DNA from: Lysinibacillus sp. 2017
GTDB lineage: Bacteria > Bacillota > Bacilli > Bacillales_A > Planococcaceae
Direction: 5' to 3'
NCBI RefSeq assembly: GCF_003073375.1
Contig: NZ_CP029002.1
Location: 1,784,001-1,848,000 of the forward strand
Length of the DNA: 64,000 nt
Both the position numbers and the translations under genes were made by a program. Position 1 is the stretch's first letter. Every line of letters begins with the position of its first letter. This document shows, in pieces, positions 1-7,800 of the stretch. The notes beneath the pieces are model-generated. The model ran no database searches. It was not told where the DNA came from and worked only from the letters and a program-made list of their open reading frames with translations.

Positions 1-559
1 GGCAGAAACAGCTTCAACATTTGCTGAAATGATTGTAGCAGATGCAGCGGTGGAAGAAGCGACAAACGAGCAAGAAAAAATCGCACTTTTAGAAGATAAA
101 ATCCAGCGTTCAGTGGCATTCTTCATGAATATCCATGCACGTTATTTATTTGAAACGCGCTTCTATGAAGAACGTAAAAATGGTGTTGTCTCAACTAAAC
201 GTATTAATGAAATTATGGAACAAGCACAAGTAGAAGCACATGCAGGTGGACTTGGTGAAACGCATCCACACTTCTGGGCTTCGAAAATGCATTTCTATAT
301 TACAGGTGTACCGTTCTACAACTTCCCGTACACATTCGGGTACCTATTCTCATTAAGCATTTATGCAAAAGCAAAAGAAGAAGGTCTTGGTTTCGAAGAG
401 AAATACATGGCATTACTACGTGATACGGCAGTCATGACAGTAGAAGATTTAGCGATGAAACACTTAGGAGAAGATATTACAAAACAAGATTTCTGGTTAA
501 AAGGAATCGCCCTTTGTGAGAAAGACGTTGAGGAATTTATCGCATTAACATCTAAATAA
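1..559 (+). CDS. pepF: Oligoendopeptidase F, C-terminal part (gene starts before window)
   Basis: The open frame runs in from the left edge (codons begin at base 2) and stops at 559, giving about 185 residues. The sequence matches the C-terminal helical part of M3-family zinc oligopeptidases of the PepF type: a YLFETRFYEE-like stretch, then HPHFWASKMHFYITGVPFYNFPYTFGYLF, which lines the active-site channel in this family (written here only as a landmark around residues 90-115). The HExxH zinc motif lies upstream, outside the window. The family degrades short peptides in the cytoplasm. A strong hairpin follows the stop. Confidence 0.85.
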   Translation, partial: AETASTFAEMIVADAAVEEATNEQEKIALLEDKIQRSVAFFMNIHARYLFETRFYEERKNGVVSTKRINEIMEQAQVEAHAGGLGETHPHFWASKMHFYITGVPFYNFPYTFGYLFSLSIYAKAKEEGLGFEEKYMALLRDTAVMTVEDLAMKHLGEDITKQDFWLKGIALCEKDVEEFIALTSK

Positions 560-566
560 ATAAGAA

Positions 567-605
567 AAAGCATCCTTTCTACAAATTATGTGGAAAGGAT
601 GCTTT
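567..605. terminator. Bidirectional intrinsic terminator between pepF and the nucleoid-protein gene
   Basis: A 13-bp stem (AAAGCATCCTTTC with its complement) around a 12-base loop sits between two convergent stops (559 on plus, 613 on minus). T-rich sequence follows on the plus side and A-rich sequence precedes it, so it can serve both genes. Confidence 0.8.
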
Positions 606-612
606 CATTTTA

Positions 613-1662
613 CTACTTTTTTCGTAACGTAAAATCGAGTGTATCCGCATCACGGATTGTAATGGTATAGGTTCCGTTTACTTGATCGTGTTGAACGTCG
701 ATATTTTCTAGGTGTTTATCGTATTTAAAGATGATTTCGTTATTTGCTGACTTGTATAACACATGCAAATCATCACGCTTTACTTCAAAGTTTGGTGTAA
801 AATCAGGATTCCGGTCCGTAAATTCACTAATGAATAGTTTCGAACCTTGTTCTACATAATCATCACGGTTCACTTCTGGAGCAATAGCATGATAAACATT
901 ATTTACAGATGCTTCAAGTTCAATATAGCGACCATTTTCAAATTCCGTATCAATTGCACGTTGTAAGCGCGGCGCTTGCTCCTCTGCAATCGTTGGCTGA
1001 ATCGTTTCATACAATTCCTTCATCAGCATTTTTGTTTTCTTCTTATCCGATGCAATCGGTGTAGCTTGTAAGAAGGTTTCCATGAAAAATTTGGCTGGCT
1101 CACCATCTGACTGCTTATCAAGTACATATAAATTTTCTTCTAACGGATCATAATTCATACGGATTAACGCACATTTTTGTACGCGACTTGTTGCATCAGG
1201 TAAAATATTTTCAATTGTTTTTAGGTTCAGTGTTTCTAAATCAATTTGGACTGCATCTTTTGGATCTAGCTTTAATAATAAAATGTACGGCTCGCCAATT
1301 AGCTCAATATGCGCAACGAAAACCGAGCCATTACTATTCGACACCGTTTGCATGATTTGATAAAGCTTATTTGATAAATCATTTGTTAGCGATAGAAAAT
1401 GGGTGTCATCTTGATACTCAACGTAGCGATTCATTTTCGTTAAAATATCATTGTCGCGATCTAAAAACTTACAGGCTACAGATTTTGGACTATTAAATGT
1501 GGCATCAATGTATTGCTCGAAAAATTCACTGTATACATTCTGTTCTAGCGCGGACAGATCCATCGTTTGACTGGCTGATACGAAACGGCTTTGTTCCATA
1601 TCAAGTAACGTCACCGCCATGCGCTTCATTTGGATGGAAAGTGTAGTTTCTACTTCGTTCAT
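613..1662 (-). CDS. 37-kDa nucleoid-associated protein (NdpA/YejK family)
   Basis: This encodes 349 residues when started at the ATG at 1662, which has AAAAGGAGC ten bases upstream; a longer frame to 1755 has no ribosome site and would overlap the divergent promoter. The protein resembles the NdpA family (PF04245): an N-terminal alpha/beta domain with a conserved SANNEIIFKYD-like C-terminal segment and no membrane part. The E. coli homologue YejK co-purifies with the nucleoid; the role in Firmicutes is not established. It is transcribed away from the structured RNA at 1774. Confidence 0.7.
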   Translation of the reverse strand: MNEVETTLSIQMKRMAVTLLDMEQSRFVSASQTMDLSALEQNVYSEFFEQYIDATFNSPKSVACKFLDRDNDILTKMNRYVEYQDDTHFLSLTNDLSNKLYQIMQTVSNSNGSVFVAHIELIGEPYILLLKLDPKDAVQIDLETLNLKTIENILPDATSRVQKCALIRMNYDPLEENLYVLDKQSDGEPAKFFMETFLQATPIASDKKKTKMLMKELYETIQPTIAEEQAPRLQRAIDTEFENGRYIELEASVNNVYHAIAPEVNRDDYVEQGSKLFISEFTDRNPDFTPNFEVKRDDLHVLYKSANNEIIFKYDKHLENIDVQHDQVNGTYTITIRDADTLDFTLRKK

Positions 1663-1738
1663 ATTAGTTATGCTCCTTTTTACTCCGATTTTTTTAGTAT
1701 AACGGACTACGCAAAATTTTGCACGATAGGCTCGTGAT

Positions 1739-1767
1739 TTTACAAATATGAACATATGTGCTATTAT
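1739..1767 (+). promoter_or_regulatory. Sigma-A promoter for the structured RNA
   Basis: TTTACA (1739-1744), a 17-base spacer and TATTAT (1762-1767) form a good sigma-A promoter pointing right, with a likely start near 1774. No protein-coding gene follows on this strand for 600 bases, so the promoter supports a non-coding transcript. Confidence 0.6.
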
Positions 1768-1773
1768 AAATAA

Positions 1774-2068
1774 GTGCTATTTTAGATAGTGGTATGAATG
1801 GGTTGGCATTCTGCTAGTGTTTTTGAGGATACTTATTCACACTGGCGCAAGCTAAAGGGCTGCAAGGACATAGTAGCAGGTAGGGACTATGTTGCTTAAG
1901 TTAGAGAAAATTAGTGGAATTTTACCGCGGTTAAAACTGGAGTTATGCTACTCCGAATAAGATATAAATTCCCCGGATGATCGGGTTGAGACTTTCATTT
2001 ATTTATAAAACTATCTATTAAATACTAGAGGGGGCCCCTTTCCATTATGGAGAGGCTGGCCCCCTTGT
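1774..2068 (+). ncRNA. Unassigned structured RNA with closing stem and terminator
   Basis: There is no credible reading frame on either strand, but structure is dense. A perfect closing stem pairs TAGATAGT (1783-1790) with ACTATCTA (2010-2017). Inside lie GCTAGTGT/ACACTGGC (near 1812-1844), a bulged ACATAGT/ACTATGT hairpin (near 1867-1892), GGAGT/ACTCC (near 1939-1954) and CCCG/CGGG (near 1972-1985). A GC-rich terminator-like hairpin follows (AGGGGGCC 2029-2036 with GGCCCCCT 2058-2065). A long closing stem around a roughly 230-nt core would suit a 6S-type RNA, but I could not match conserved 6S, tmRNA, SRP, RNase P or known riboswitch motifs. No target gene lies just downstream on this strand, which argues against a cis-riboswitch. 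Confidence 0.5.
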
Positions 2069-2111
2069 CCAATTTAAAAGGACTTTTTGTTTAGAAATAC
2101 ATAAAAAAGTG

Positions 2112-2143
2112 AAAATAAAAACCATCTAGCATGTACTAGATGG
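2112..2143 (-). terminator. Intrinsic terminator of the 25-residue peptide gene
   Basis: CCATCTAG/CTAGATGG forms an 8-bp stem. Read on the minus strand it is followed by TTTTTATTTT, so it terminates the small minus-strand gene at 2162-2239. Confidence 0.7.
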
Positions 2144-2161
2144 CAAAGTAAGAATAAAATA

Positions 2162-2239
2162 TTAGTCCGTGAAGCATAAAGAAGTTACGTAAGCAAGCAT
2201 TAAAAATAACCCAAGGCCAAGTACGATCGAAGTGTTCAT
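2162..2239 (-). CDS. 25-residue hydrophobic membrane peptide
   Basis: The ATG at 2239 is preceded by a near-perfect ribosome site (AAAGGAGG, 6-7 bases upstream). The frame of 25 codons ends in TAA at 2162 and is followed 20 bases on by a terminator on the same strand. The peptide begins MNTSIVLGLG, has one hydrophobic segment covering nearly its whole length, and contains a single Cys near the C terminus (LCFTD end). Ribosome site, single membrane span and dedicated terminator together make it a believable gene. No family is recognised; it could be an accessory subunit of a membrane complex, a regulator peptide or a type I toxin-like peptide. Confidence 0.6.
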   Translation of the reverse strand: MNTSIVLGLGLFLMLAYVTSLCFTD

Positions 2240-2384
2240 TATGTTACCTCCTTTGAAAAACCTACAATTTCTTCCTAATTATTGTACAATGAATACAAAA
2301 AAGATGAAACCTTTTCTTCGGGCGTTCGTATATAAATATAAGGAATTGTTAAAAAATTATACATAAATTAAGTAGGTGGAATTC

Positions 2385-2978
2385 ATGAAAAAATGGTTAT
2401 ATAAAACACTTGTTGCCACTGTAGCATTATGTACGTTTGGAATGATTACGCCAAATCATGAAATATGGGCGAATTTTGAAGACGATCGTAATGCAAAATC
2501 AGCTTTAGAACATAACACGACAAACGATATAGCAAGTGCGTATCAATTAGATGATTTTATTGTCGATAATAATGAACAGCCAACTATTGGAACTTTTATA
2601 GAAGCTGCAAAAGAACAAGCCTATATGAAGTTCGGTACGCGAGTTGGACCCGTTATAGAGGACGAATTTGAAATGAATATTTTCCCGAAAATCGAAGAAG
2701 CAATTGAAGCGACAGTTGCGCGCTTAGAAGACGATAAATTACGCTCCTTAGCGATCACAGAAAAACCAAGTGGCGAGTATGCAGAAAAAATCTTCCACAT
2801 TGTGGACAACGAGACAAATCGAGACGTCATTCGTTTCCATGTTCGTACTGAAAATCGACCTTTTGAGGGCTATTACTACAACTTCCATTATCATACATTT
2901 GAAGACCAGTATGTGAAACACTATGATCTTGGTGAAATTTACTGGAGCAAAAACACACCGCCAAAATGGTTGTCATAA
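2385..2978 (+). CDS. ypjP: YpjP-like secreted/membrane-anchored protein
   Basis: This encodes 197 residues from the ATG at 2385, preceded by AGTAGGTGG; a GTG nine bases earlier overlaps the ribosome site and is rejected. There is an N-terminal signal or anchor helix (residues 5-25), a variable acidic linker, and a conserved C-terminal half with KFGTRVGPVIEDE, EKIFH and NFHYHTFED, close to B. subtilis YpjP throughout. The function is unknown. In B. subtilis ypjP is in the same neighbourhood as thyB, dfrA and yplQ, all of which occur within the next 7 kb here, so the assignment rests on both sequence and synteny. Confidence 0.8.
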   Translation: MKKWLYKTLVATVALCTFGMITPNHEIWANFEDDRNAKSALEHNTTNDIASAYQLDDFIVDNNEQPTIGTFIEAAKEQAYMKFGTRVGPVIEDEFEMNIFPKIEEAIEATVARLEDDKLRSLAITEKPSGEYAEKIFHIVDNETNRDVIRFHVRTENRPFEGYYYNFHYHTFEDQYVKHYDLGEIYWSKNTPPKWLS

Positions 2979-2987
2979 AACGTCTGA

Positions 2988-3018
2988 AACACTCGTAAAA
3001 TTTGCGGGTGTTTTTTTG
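2988..3018 (+). terminator. Intrinsic terminator after ypjP
   Basis: AACACTCG pairs with CGGGTGTT around a 9-base loop and is followed by seven T residues. Confidence 0.8.
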
Positions 3019-3060
3019 TTATATTATTGGGATATCGACGTTTATTTCGTACCTACAAAG

Positions 3061-3095
3061 AAGACCAGACTCACGAATGAGTATCTGGTCTTTTT
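3061..3095. terminator. Hairpin with T-tail between ypjP and the DUF378 gene
   Basis: AAGACCAGA and TCTGGTCTT pair, with an inner CTCA/TGAG stem, followed by TTTTT on plus. On the minus strand it lies about 95 bases past the DUF378 stop with a T-rich tail, so it may serve both directions. Confidence 0.65.
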
Positions 3096-3188
3096 AGCGT
3101 ATACGCCTGAATTAATTTCCGCAAAATAAAAACTGACGAACGCAATAAGTGCATGAGTTAATGGAAAGAAGAGGATTTAGTACGAAAA

Positions 3189-3515
3189 TTATTTTCCATT
3201 ATTGTTATCTTTGTTTTTTTGTTTGTCCATATTTGAGAAATCTTCTTCTTTACCAGCTTCCATGTTATAACTTGGGTTGTTGCTTACTCTTGTATGAGAA
3301 GCGGCAGCAACATCCTCATCATCTAATGGTTTCATCAGAATAGGTATTGATATTAACCCTGCAAGTCCAACAAGGGCATAAATTATTCTTGACAACCCAG
3401 ATGTTTGCCCACCAAATATAGAAGCAACTAAATCAAATTTGAAAAACCCAATTAGTCCCCAGTTTATTGCGCCAATTATTACTAGAACCAAAGCGATTCT
3501 ATACAAAATTCCCAT
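3189..3515 (-). CDS. DUF378 (YuzA-like) small membrane protein
   Basis: This encodes 108 residues starting at an ATG with GAAGGAG nine bases upstream. The first 65 residues hold two transmembrane helices in the DUF378 pattern (LVIIGAINWGLIGFF, then SRIIYALVGLAGLI). The remaining 45 residues are hydrophilic, rich in Asn, Lys and Asp, and presumably disordered; most family members end soon after the second helix, so the tail is an extension. The function is unknown. Confidence 0.8.
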   Translation of the reverse strand: MGILYRIALVLVIIGAINWGLIGFFKFDLVASIFGGQTSGLSRIIYALVGLAGLISIPILMKPLDDEDVAAASHTRVSNNPSYNMEAGKEEDFSNMDKQKNKDNNNGK

Positions 3516-3967
3516 CGTGTAACATCTCCTTCATTTTTAGATGCGAAGCTCCTCATAATTAGAAAAGATATACGAAAGAACCTCACTATCGATGTCTCCA
3601 ATTATTTTTCCCAGTAACCATTTATTTATACAATTTATTAATGATGAGAACTAACAAGTGAAATTAATTATGGAAGCCATTTCTTGAGATTTTACAGTAA
3701 CTTTACAGTGCCTTATAGAAGTATTTTGGTTTGATTCCTTAAAAAGTTCAACGTGTTAGTAGTCCCAAAATACACCTCAAAAGAATATGCTATACTATAT
3801 AAAATAACAATTAATTATTGAATCTCTACACTTAAATCTTGTTGTGACAGGGGTTATGATGGACAATAACACCACCAAAATGGATGTCATAATTTCATTT
3901 AATTTAACCTCTCTGGTTTTTAGGAAGTTTTCTAATAAAAATTTTAGAAACGAAAGAAGGTAGCAGG
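3516..3967. other. 452-base intergenic region without a gene
   Basis: This AT-rich region lies between divergent genes. It should hold both promoters. A GGTTATGATGG / TGTCATAA imperfect dyad lies near 3852-3893. I see no reading frame with a ribosome site other than those of the flanking genes. Confidence 0.5.
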
Positions 3968-4465
3968 ATGAAGAAACTGTATATGAAACAAAAAATCATG
4001 AGCTTACGTGGGAAATTTATGGTAATGGATGAACAACAAAATGATGTGTATACCATTGAAGGTAGCTTTATGCAAATTCCAAAATCTTATACCATTTTTA
4101 ATACGAAACGTGATGAGGTTGCTGTTATTTCAAAAAAGGTATTTAGCTGGCTACCAAAGTTTTTTGTAGAAGTTGATGGTCGTGAAGTGCTAACAATCAA
4201 AAAAGATTTTACATTTTTTAAAGCAAGCTATTCGATTGATGCTGCTGGAATAGATGTAAGAGGCAACTGGTGGGATATGAATTTTGAAGTTTATCAAAAT
4301 GGGGAGGTTATAGGTCAAGTGAGCAAAAAATGGCTTTCTTGGGGTGATAGCTATGAAGTGCAAGTATTGAATGAAGATATGGAAGCCATTATCATCGCCA
4401 TTGTTGTAGCCATTGATTGTGTGAAGGCGGATCAAGCAACTGCTGCGAATTCAGCCTCGGTATAA
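3968..4465 (+). CDS. LURP-one-related / YxjI-like protein
   Basis: This encodes 165 residues, ATG with GAAAGAAGG upstream. The pattern is that of the LOR/Tubby-like fold: KQKIMSLRGKFMVMDE, a YTIEGSF strand, GNWWDMNFEVY, then a hydrophobic C-terminal helix (AIIIAIVVAIDCV). The fold resembles phospholipid-binding Tubby domains. B. subtilis YxjI and plant LURP1 relatives have no firm molecular function. It is monocistronic by spacing. Confidence 0.75.
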   Translation: MKKLYMKQKIMSLRGKFMVMDEQQNDVYTIEGSFMQIPKSYTIFNTKRDEVAVISKKVFSWLPKFFVEVDGREVLTIKKDFTFFKASYSIDAAGIDVRGNWWDMNFEVYQNGEVIGQVSKKWLSWGDSYEVQVLNEDMEAIIIAIVVAIDCVKADQATAANSASV

Positions 4466-4595
4466 TATTCTATTCGCAGTAGAAAAAAATCCCAAAATTT
4501 AAAATTTTTAAATTTTCAAAAAATAATTTTAAATGGTGAATTTCAACAGGAAAAAGGTTAAACTAGTAATAGACTATTATAAAGGGGGACTGCCG

Positions 4596-4787
4596 ATGAT
4601 AACCGGTCAGTTAGAGCGAGCATTCCAATTAGCGGAAAAATATAAGCTCGACGTAAGTACAATTTTAGAATTAAACAAGATCATTGCAAAAGAAGTAAAC
4701 TGTTCACCAATTACTGAAGAAAAAATTTTACAACAAATGATTCAACTTATTGGAAATAACAAAATAATCCTCAAGGAGGCTACTTAA
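4596..4787 (+). CDS. 63-residue two-helix protein, weakly Spo0E-like
   Basis: The start is the ATG at 4596, preceded by AAAGGGGG; an in-frame ATG at 4533 has no ribosome site. The protein reads as helix-loop-helix (LERAFQLAEKYKLDVSTILELNKIIAKEVN), the size and layout of Spo0E-type aspartyl-phosphate phosphatases, but the conserved SxxLD motif of that family is not present (ELNKII at its place). The Spo0E link is therefore only a guess. A 15-codon frame with its own ribosome site follows after three bases. Confidence 0.5.
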   Translation: MITGQLERAFQLAEKYKLDVSTILELNKIIAKEVNCSPITEEKILQQMIQLIGNNKIILKEAT

Positions 4788-4790
4788 AAG

Positions 4791-4838
4791 TTGGAAAAAA
4801 CAATCGAACTTTATGATGATTTAGACACATTTGATTAA
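4791..4838 (+). CDS. Possible 15-residue acidic peptide coupled to the upstream gene
   Basis: AAGGAGG (4773-4779) lies inside the last codons of the preceding gene, eleven bases before a TTG at 4791 that opens MEKTIELYDDLDTFD and a TAA. The stop overlaps the first base of the terminator stem. The good ribosome site has no other start to serve, which is the main argument for translation. It could equally be a decayed gene end. Confidence 0.35.
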   Translation: MEKTIELYDDLDTFD

Positions 4839-4877
4839 AGGCGCTACTCAGCGAATGCAATACGAGTAGCGCCTTTT
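4838..4877 (+). terminator. Intrinsic terminator before thyA
   Basis: AAGGCGCTACTC pairs with GAGTAGCGCCTT over 12 bp and is followed by a T run. Confidence 0.85.
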
Positions 4878-4980
4878 ATGTTGCCTTTTTTAGTGAACGA
4901 TGCTGCTCCACCGAAATTAATGGGCATTTTACGTAATACCCTTTATAATAAAACACAGAATGTTTCAAGGAGTGATAGGC

Positions 4981-5958
4981 ATGACACACGCAGATAAAAC
5001 GTATTTAAATCTTTTACAGCATATTTTAGATAACGGAACAGATAAATCAGACCGAACAGGTACAGGGACAAGAAGCGTTTTTGGCTACCAAATGCGATTT
5101 GATTTACAGGAAGGCTTTCCACTATTAACTACAAAACGTGTCCCTTTCAAACTTGTAGCAAGCGAGTTACTCTGGTTCATTAAAGGAGATACAAATATTC
5201 GCTACTTACTTCAAAATAAAAACCACATATGGGACGAATGGGCATTTAAAAAGTGGATAGAATCTAATGATTACAAAGGACCTGATATGTCGGATTTTGG
5301 ACGACGTGCGCTAGTTGACGAGGAATTCAACGCTCTATACGTAAAAGAATTGAATTCATTTTGCGAGCGGGTTTTATCTGATGATGACTTTGCCAATAAA
5401 TATGGCGATTTGGGTAATGTTTACGGCAAACAATGGCGCAATTGGACAACTTCAGAGGGTGAATCGTTAGACCAATTACAAGATGCCATTAACCAAATTA
5501 AAAACAATCCAGATTCTCGCCGTATCATCGTTAATGCATGGAATCCAGAAGATGTTATTAATGCGGGTGCAAAGGGATCTAAAGCTGCATTACCGCCTTG
5601 TCATGCGATGTTCCAATTTTATGTGATAGACGGAAAACTGAGCTGTATGTTGACACAACGAAGTGGAGATACTTTCCTTGGAATCCCGTTTAACATCGCT
5701 AGCTATGCGCTTTTAACACACTTAGTCGCACGTGAATGTGGACTCGAAGTAGGAGAGTTTGTACATAGTATTGGCGATGCACATATTTATTCTAATCACT
5801 TTGATCAAGTAAAAGAGCAGCTTTCGCGTGAGCCAAAACCGTTACCTACTTTAAAAATTAACGAAGAAAAAGGTTCCATTTTCGATATGGAATTAGAAGA
5901 TTTATCAATCGAAGGGTATGACCCACATCCATCAATTAAAGCACCAATTGCAGTGTAA
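4981..5958 (+). CDS. thyA: Thymidylate synthase
   Basis: This encodes 325 residues from the ATG at 4981 (AAGGAGTGA upstream; an ATG at 4960 precedes the ribosome site). It converts dUMP and methylene-THF to dTMP and DHF. The nucleotide-binding RTGTGT loop near the N terminus, the catalytic Cys in [24 protein letters not shown] and the [12 protein letters not shown] segment are all present. Length and the insertion after residue 90 match the long Lactobacillus/Staphylococcus-type ThyA. dfrA, which recycles the DHF product, lies 1.2 kb downstream, but a signalling gene stands between them. Confidence 0.97.
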   Translation: MTHADKTYLNLLQHILDNGTDKSDRTGTGTRSVFGYQMRFDLQEGFPLLTTKRVPFKLVASELLWFIKGDTNIRYLLQNKNHIWDEWAFKKWIESNDYKGPDMSDFGRRALVDEEFNALYVKELNSFCERVLSDDDFANKYGDLGNVYGKQWRNWTTSEGESLDQLQDAINQIKNNPDSRRIIVNAWNPEDVINAGAKGSKAALPPCHAMFQFYVIDGKLSCMLTQRSGDTFLGIPFNIASYALLTHLVARECGLEVGEFVHSIGDAHIYSNHFDQVKEQLSREPKPLPTLKINEEKGSIFDMELEDLSIEGYDPHPSIKAPIAV

Positions 5959-6094
5959 AAAACTTTTTAACTATTTTTTGCTTTATGGGTAATTTGGTAT
6001 ATAATGTATTATGTTGATATATTAAATTAAAGTGAGTGATTTTATATAATAATTACGAAATAGAATCACTTTAAAATAAGGTGGAAATTTGATT

Positions 6095-7054
6095 ATGGGT
6101 ATGATGTCTTTTTCGGTTGGATTTATTTCTTCAGGTGCTTTGTTGTTTCTATACATTAAGCGAGAGAAACAAAAATGGAAACTAAAAACTATGAAAGAAA
6201 GTAGTATTTTCCAGTTGGTAGAAAGCTCAAAAGACATAATTTATTATTATGAATCGGCCTTTACCTATCACTATACGAGCCCTTCAGTTGAATATTTCTT
6301 AGGAAAAGGAATGCTTGATAGACTTTATAACGATTCAAATACACCTTTTGAAATCATTCACCCCGACGATTTAGAGATTATGAGGAAAAAGGCAACAGGC
6401 AAAATTGATTATAGTAAACCAATCATTCAACGTCTTCAAGATATGGATGGTAATTACAAATATTTCGAGGAATATGCAACACCTATTTATGAGAATGGGC
6501 AAATAATTGCAGTTCAAGGAATTATGAGAAATATTGATGAAAAGATGGCATTGCAACAAGATTTACAATACAGAATTTCCCATGATGGATTAACGGATAT
6601 TCATAATCGACATTACTTTGATCAAGAAATGAATAAATACAATGAATTGATTAACACTACTGTAGGTATGATTTTATGTGATTTAGACGAATTAAAATGT
6701 TTGAATGATCATTTTGGACATAAAATGGGCGATACTTTAATTAAAGAAGCTGCAAAACTTTTAAGTGATTATTTTGTTGAGGCAGAGGTCGTTTCAAGAG
6801 TGGGAGGCGATGAATTTGCGATTATCATCGTCAATCAAGACAAAGCCTATATTGAGGAAATATGCCAAAATTTATTCGCGAAAATTGATCAATACAATCA
6901 AACTCAAGATGAATTTCAAATGAAGTTATCAATTGGTTTTGCGTTTAGTGAAAGTTCAATTGGGCAAATGGAGCACTTATTTGCTGAAGCAGATGCACGA
7001 ATGTATGAAAATAAGCGTGAAAAAAAAGAGCAATTATTAATTAAAAATCGCTAA
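6095..7054 (+). CDS. Membrane-anchored PAS-GGDEF diguanylate cyclase
   Basis: This encodes 319 residues; the ATG at 6095 is ten bases after AAGGTGG, while a TTG at 6089 is too close. It has one N-terminal membrane helix (residues 1-20), a PAS domain (about 40-150), and a GGDEF domain with an intact RVGGDEF active site near residue 235 and the usual DLDELKCLNDHFGH substrate loop. It should make c-di-GMP. There is no RxxD inhibitory site five residues before the motif. The gene interrupts the usual thyA-dfrA neighbourhood. Confidence 0.88.
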   Translation: MGMMSFSVGFISSGALLFLYIKREKQKWKLKTMKESSIFQLVESSKDIIYYYESAFTYHYTSPSVEYFLGKGMLDRLYNDSNTPFEIIHPDDLEIMRKKATGKIDYSKPIIQRLQDMDGNYKYFEEYATPIYENGQIIAVQGIMRNIDEKMALQQDLQYRISHDGLTDIHNRHYFDQEMNKYNELINTTVGMILCDLDELKCLNDHFGHKMGDTLIKEAAKLLSDYFVEAEVVSRVGGDEFAIIIVNQDKAYIEEICQNLFAKIDQYNQTQDEFQMKLSIGFAFSESSIGQMEHLFAEADARMYENKREKKEQLLIKNR

Positions 7055-7151
7055 AATCCACATTATTTCTACTCATAAGTAAATAACGTTTACGCTAATC
7101 CATAAATGATAACTAAGAAAGCACTTAACTTGTTGAAATGGAGTGATAACA

Positions 7152-7625
7152 ATGATTTCACTAATTGTGGCACATGATAAAAATCACGTCATGGGCTATG
7201 AAAACGGTATGCCTTGGCATTTACCAGGGGATTTAAAATATTTCAAAGAGATGACGATGGGCAAGCCAATCATAATGGGCAGAAAAACATTTGAGTCAAT
7301 TGGACGTCCATTACCAGGTCGTCGAAATATTGTTATTACACGGAACACAGCATATGAAGCAGAAGGTGCAGAAGTGGTAGGGAGCTTGGACATAGCTTTA
7401 GAAATGGCAAAAGACGCGCCTGAAATTATGATTATTGGCGGAGCGCAAATCTTCGAGCAAGCGATGTCACTTGCTGACAGATTGTACATTACATTGATTA
7501 ATCATGAATTCAAAGGGGATACATACTTCCCTCAATACGAAGACTGGCACAGAACGTCTTGCCTCGAACCAATTGAAGCAGCAGAAGGATATACGTTTCA
7601 ATACTGTATATTTGAAAAAGAATAA
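7152..7625 (+). CDS. dfrA: Dihydrofolate reductase
   Basis: This encodes 157 residues from the ATG at 7152 (GGAGTGATAACA upstream; a GTG at 7143 lies inside the ribosome site). It reduces DHF to THF with NADPH. Diagnostic segments are the Met20 loop (GMPWHLPGDLKYFK, with the acidic substrate residue), MGRKTFESIGRPLPGR, and the second cofactor loop IIGGAQIFEQ. It closes the cycle with ThyA. Confidence 0.97.
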   Translation: MISLIVAHDKNHVMGYENGMPWHLPGDLKYFKEMTMGKPIIMGRKTFESIGRPLPGRRNIVITRNTAYEAEGAEVVGSLDIALEMAKDAPEIMIIGGAQIFEQAMSLADRLYITLINHEFKGDTYFPQYEDWHRTSCLEPIEAAEGYTFQYCIFEKE

Positions 7626-7628
7626 ATG

Positions 7629-7670
7629 AAAGCCTTGTTACAAAGTGAAATTTGTGAGCGAGGCTTTTTG
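7629..7670 (+). terminator. Intrinsic terminator after dfrA
   Basis: AAAGCCTtG pairs with CGAGGCTTT, extended by ACAAA/TTTGT, followed by a T run. Confidence 0.8.
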
Positions 7671-7800
7671 TTTATATTTAACAATCTACCGCTATTCCAT
7701 TGGTATTTTTACTGAATATTTTAAAAAATACTTTGAATTTTGTAGAAAAAAGATTATAGTAAATGACAAAATATTAAGTCATACATATGAAGGTGAAAAA

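Noticed and set aside
1750-1761. LexA-like GAACATATGTGC upstream of the structured RNA
   Set aside because: The right half-site is GTGC rather than GTTC, and it lies within the promoter spacer.
1828-1900. c-di-GMP-I (GEMM) riboswitch, because GGCGCAAGCTAAAGGG resembles part of its core
   Set aside because: The GGCAAACC part and the second receptor helix are missing, and no gene is placed to be controlled.
1913-1932. T-box motif in the structured RNA (ACCGCGG at 1924-1930)
   Set aside because: Only seven bases match, the preceding GGGTGG is missing, and no amino-acid gene follows on this strand.
7075-7100. cre-like AACGTT sequence upstream of dfrA
   Set aside because: At least four mismatches to the cre consensus.
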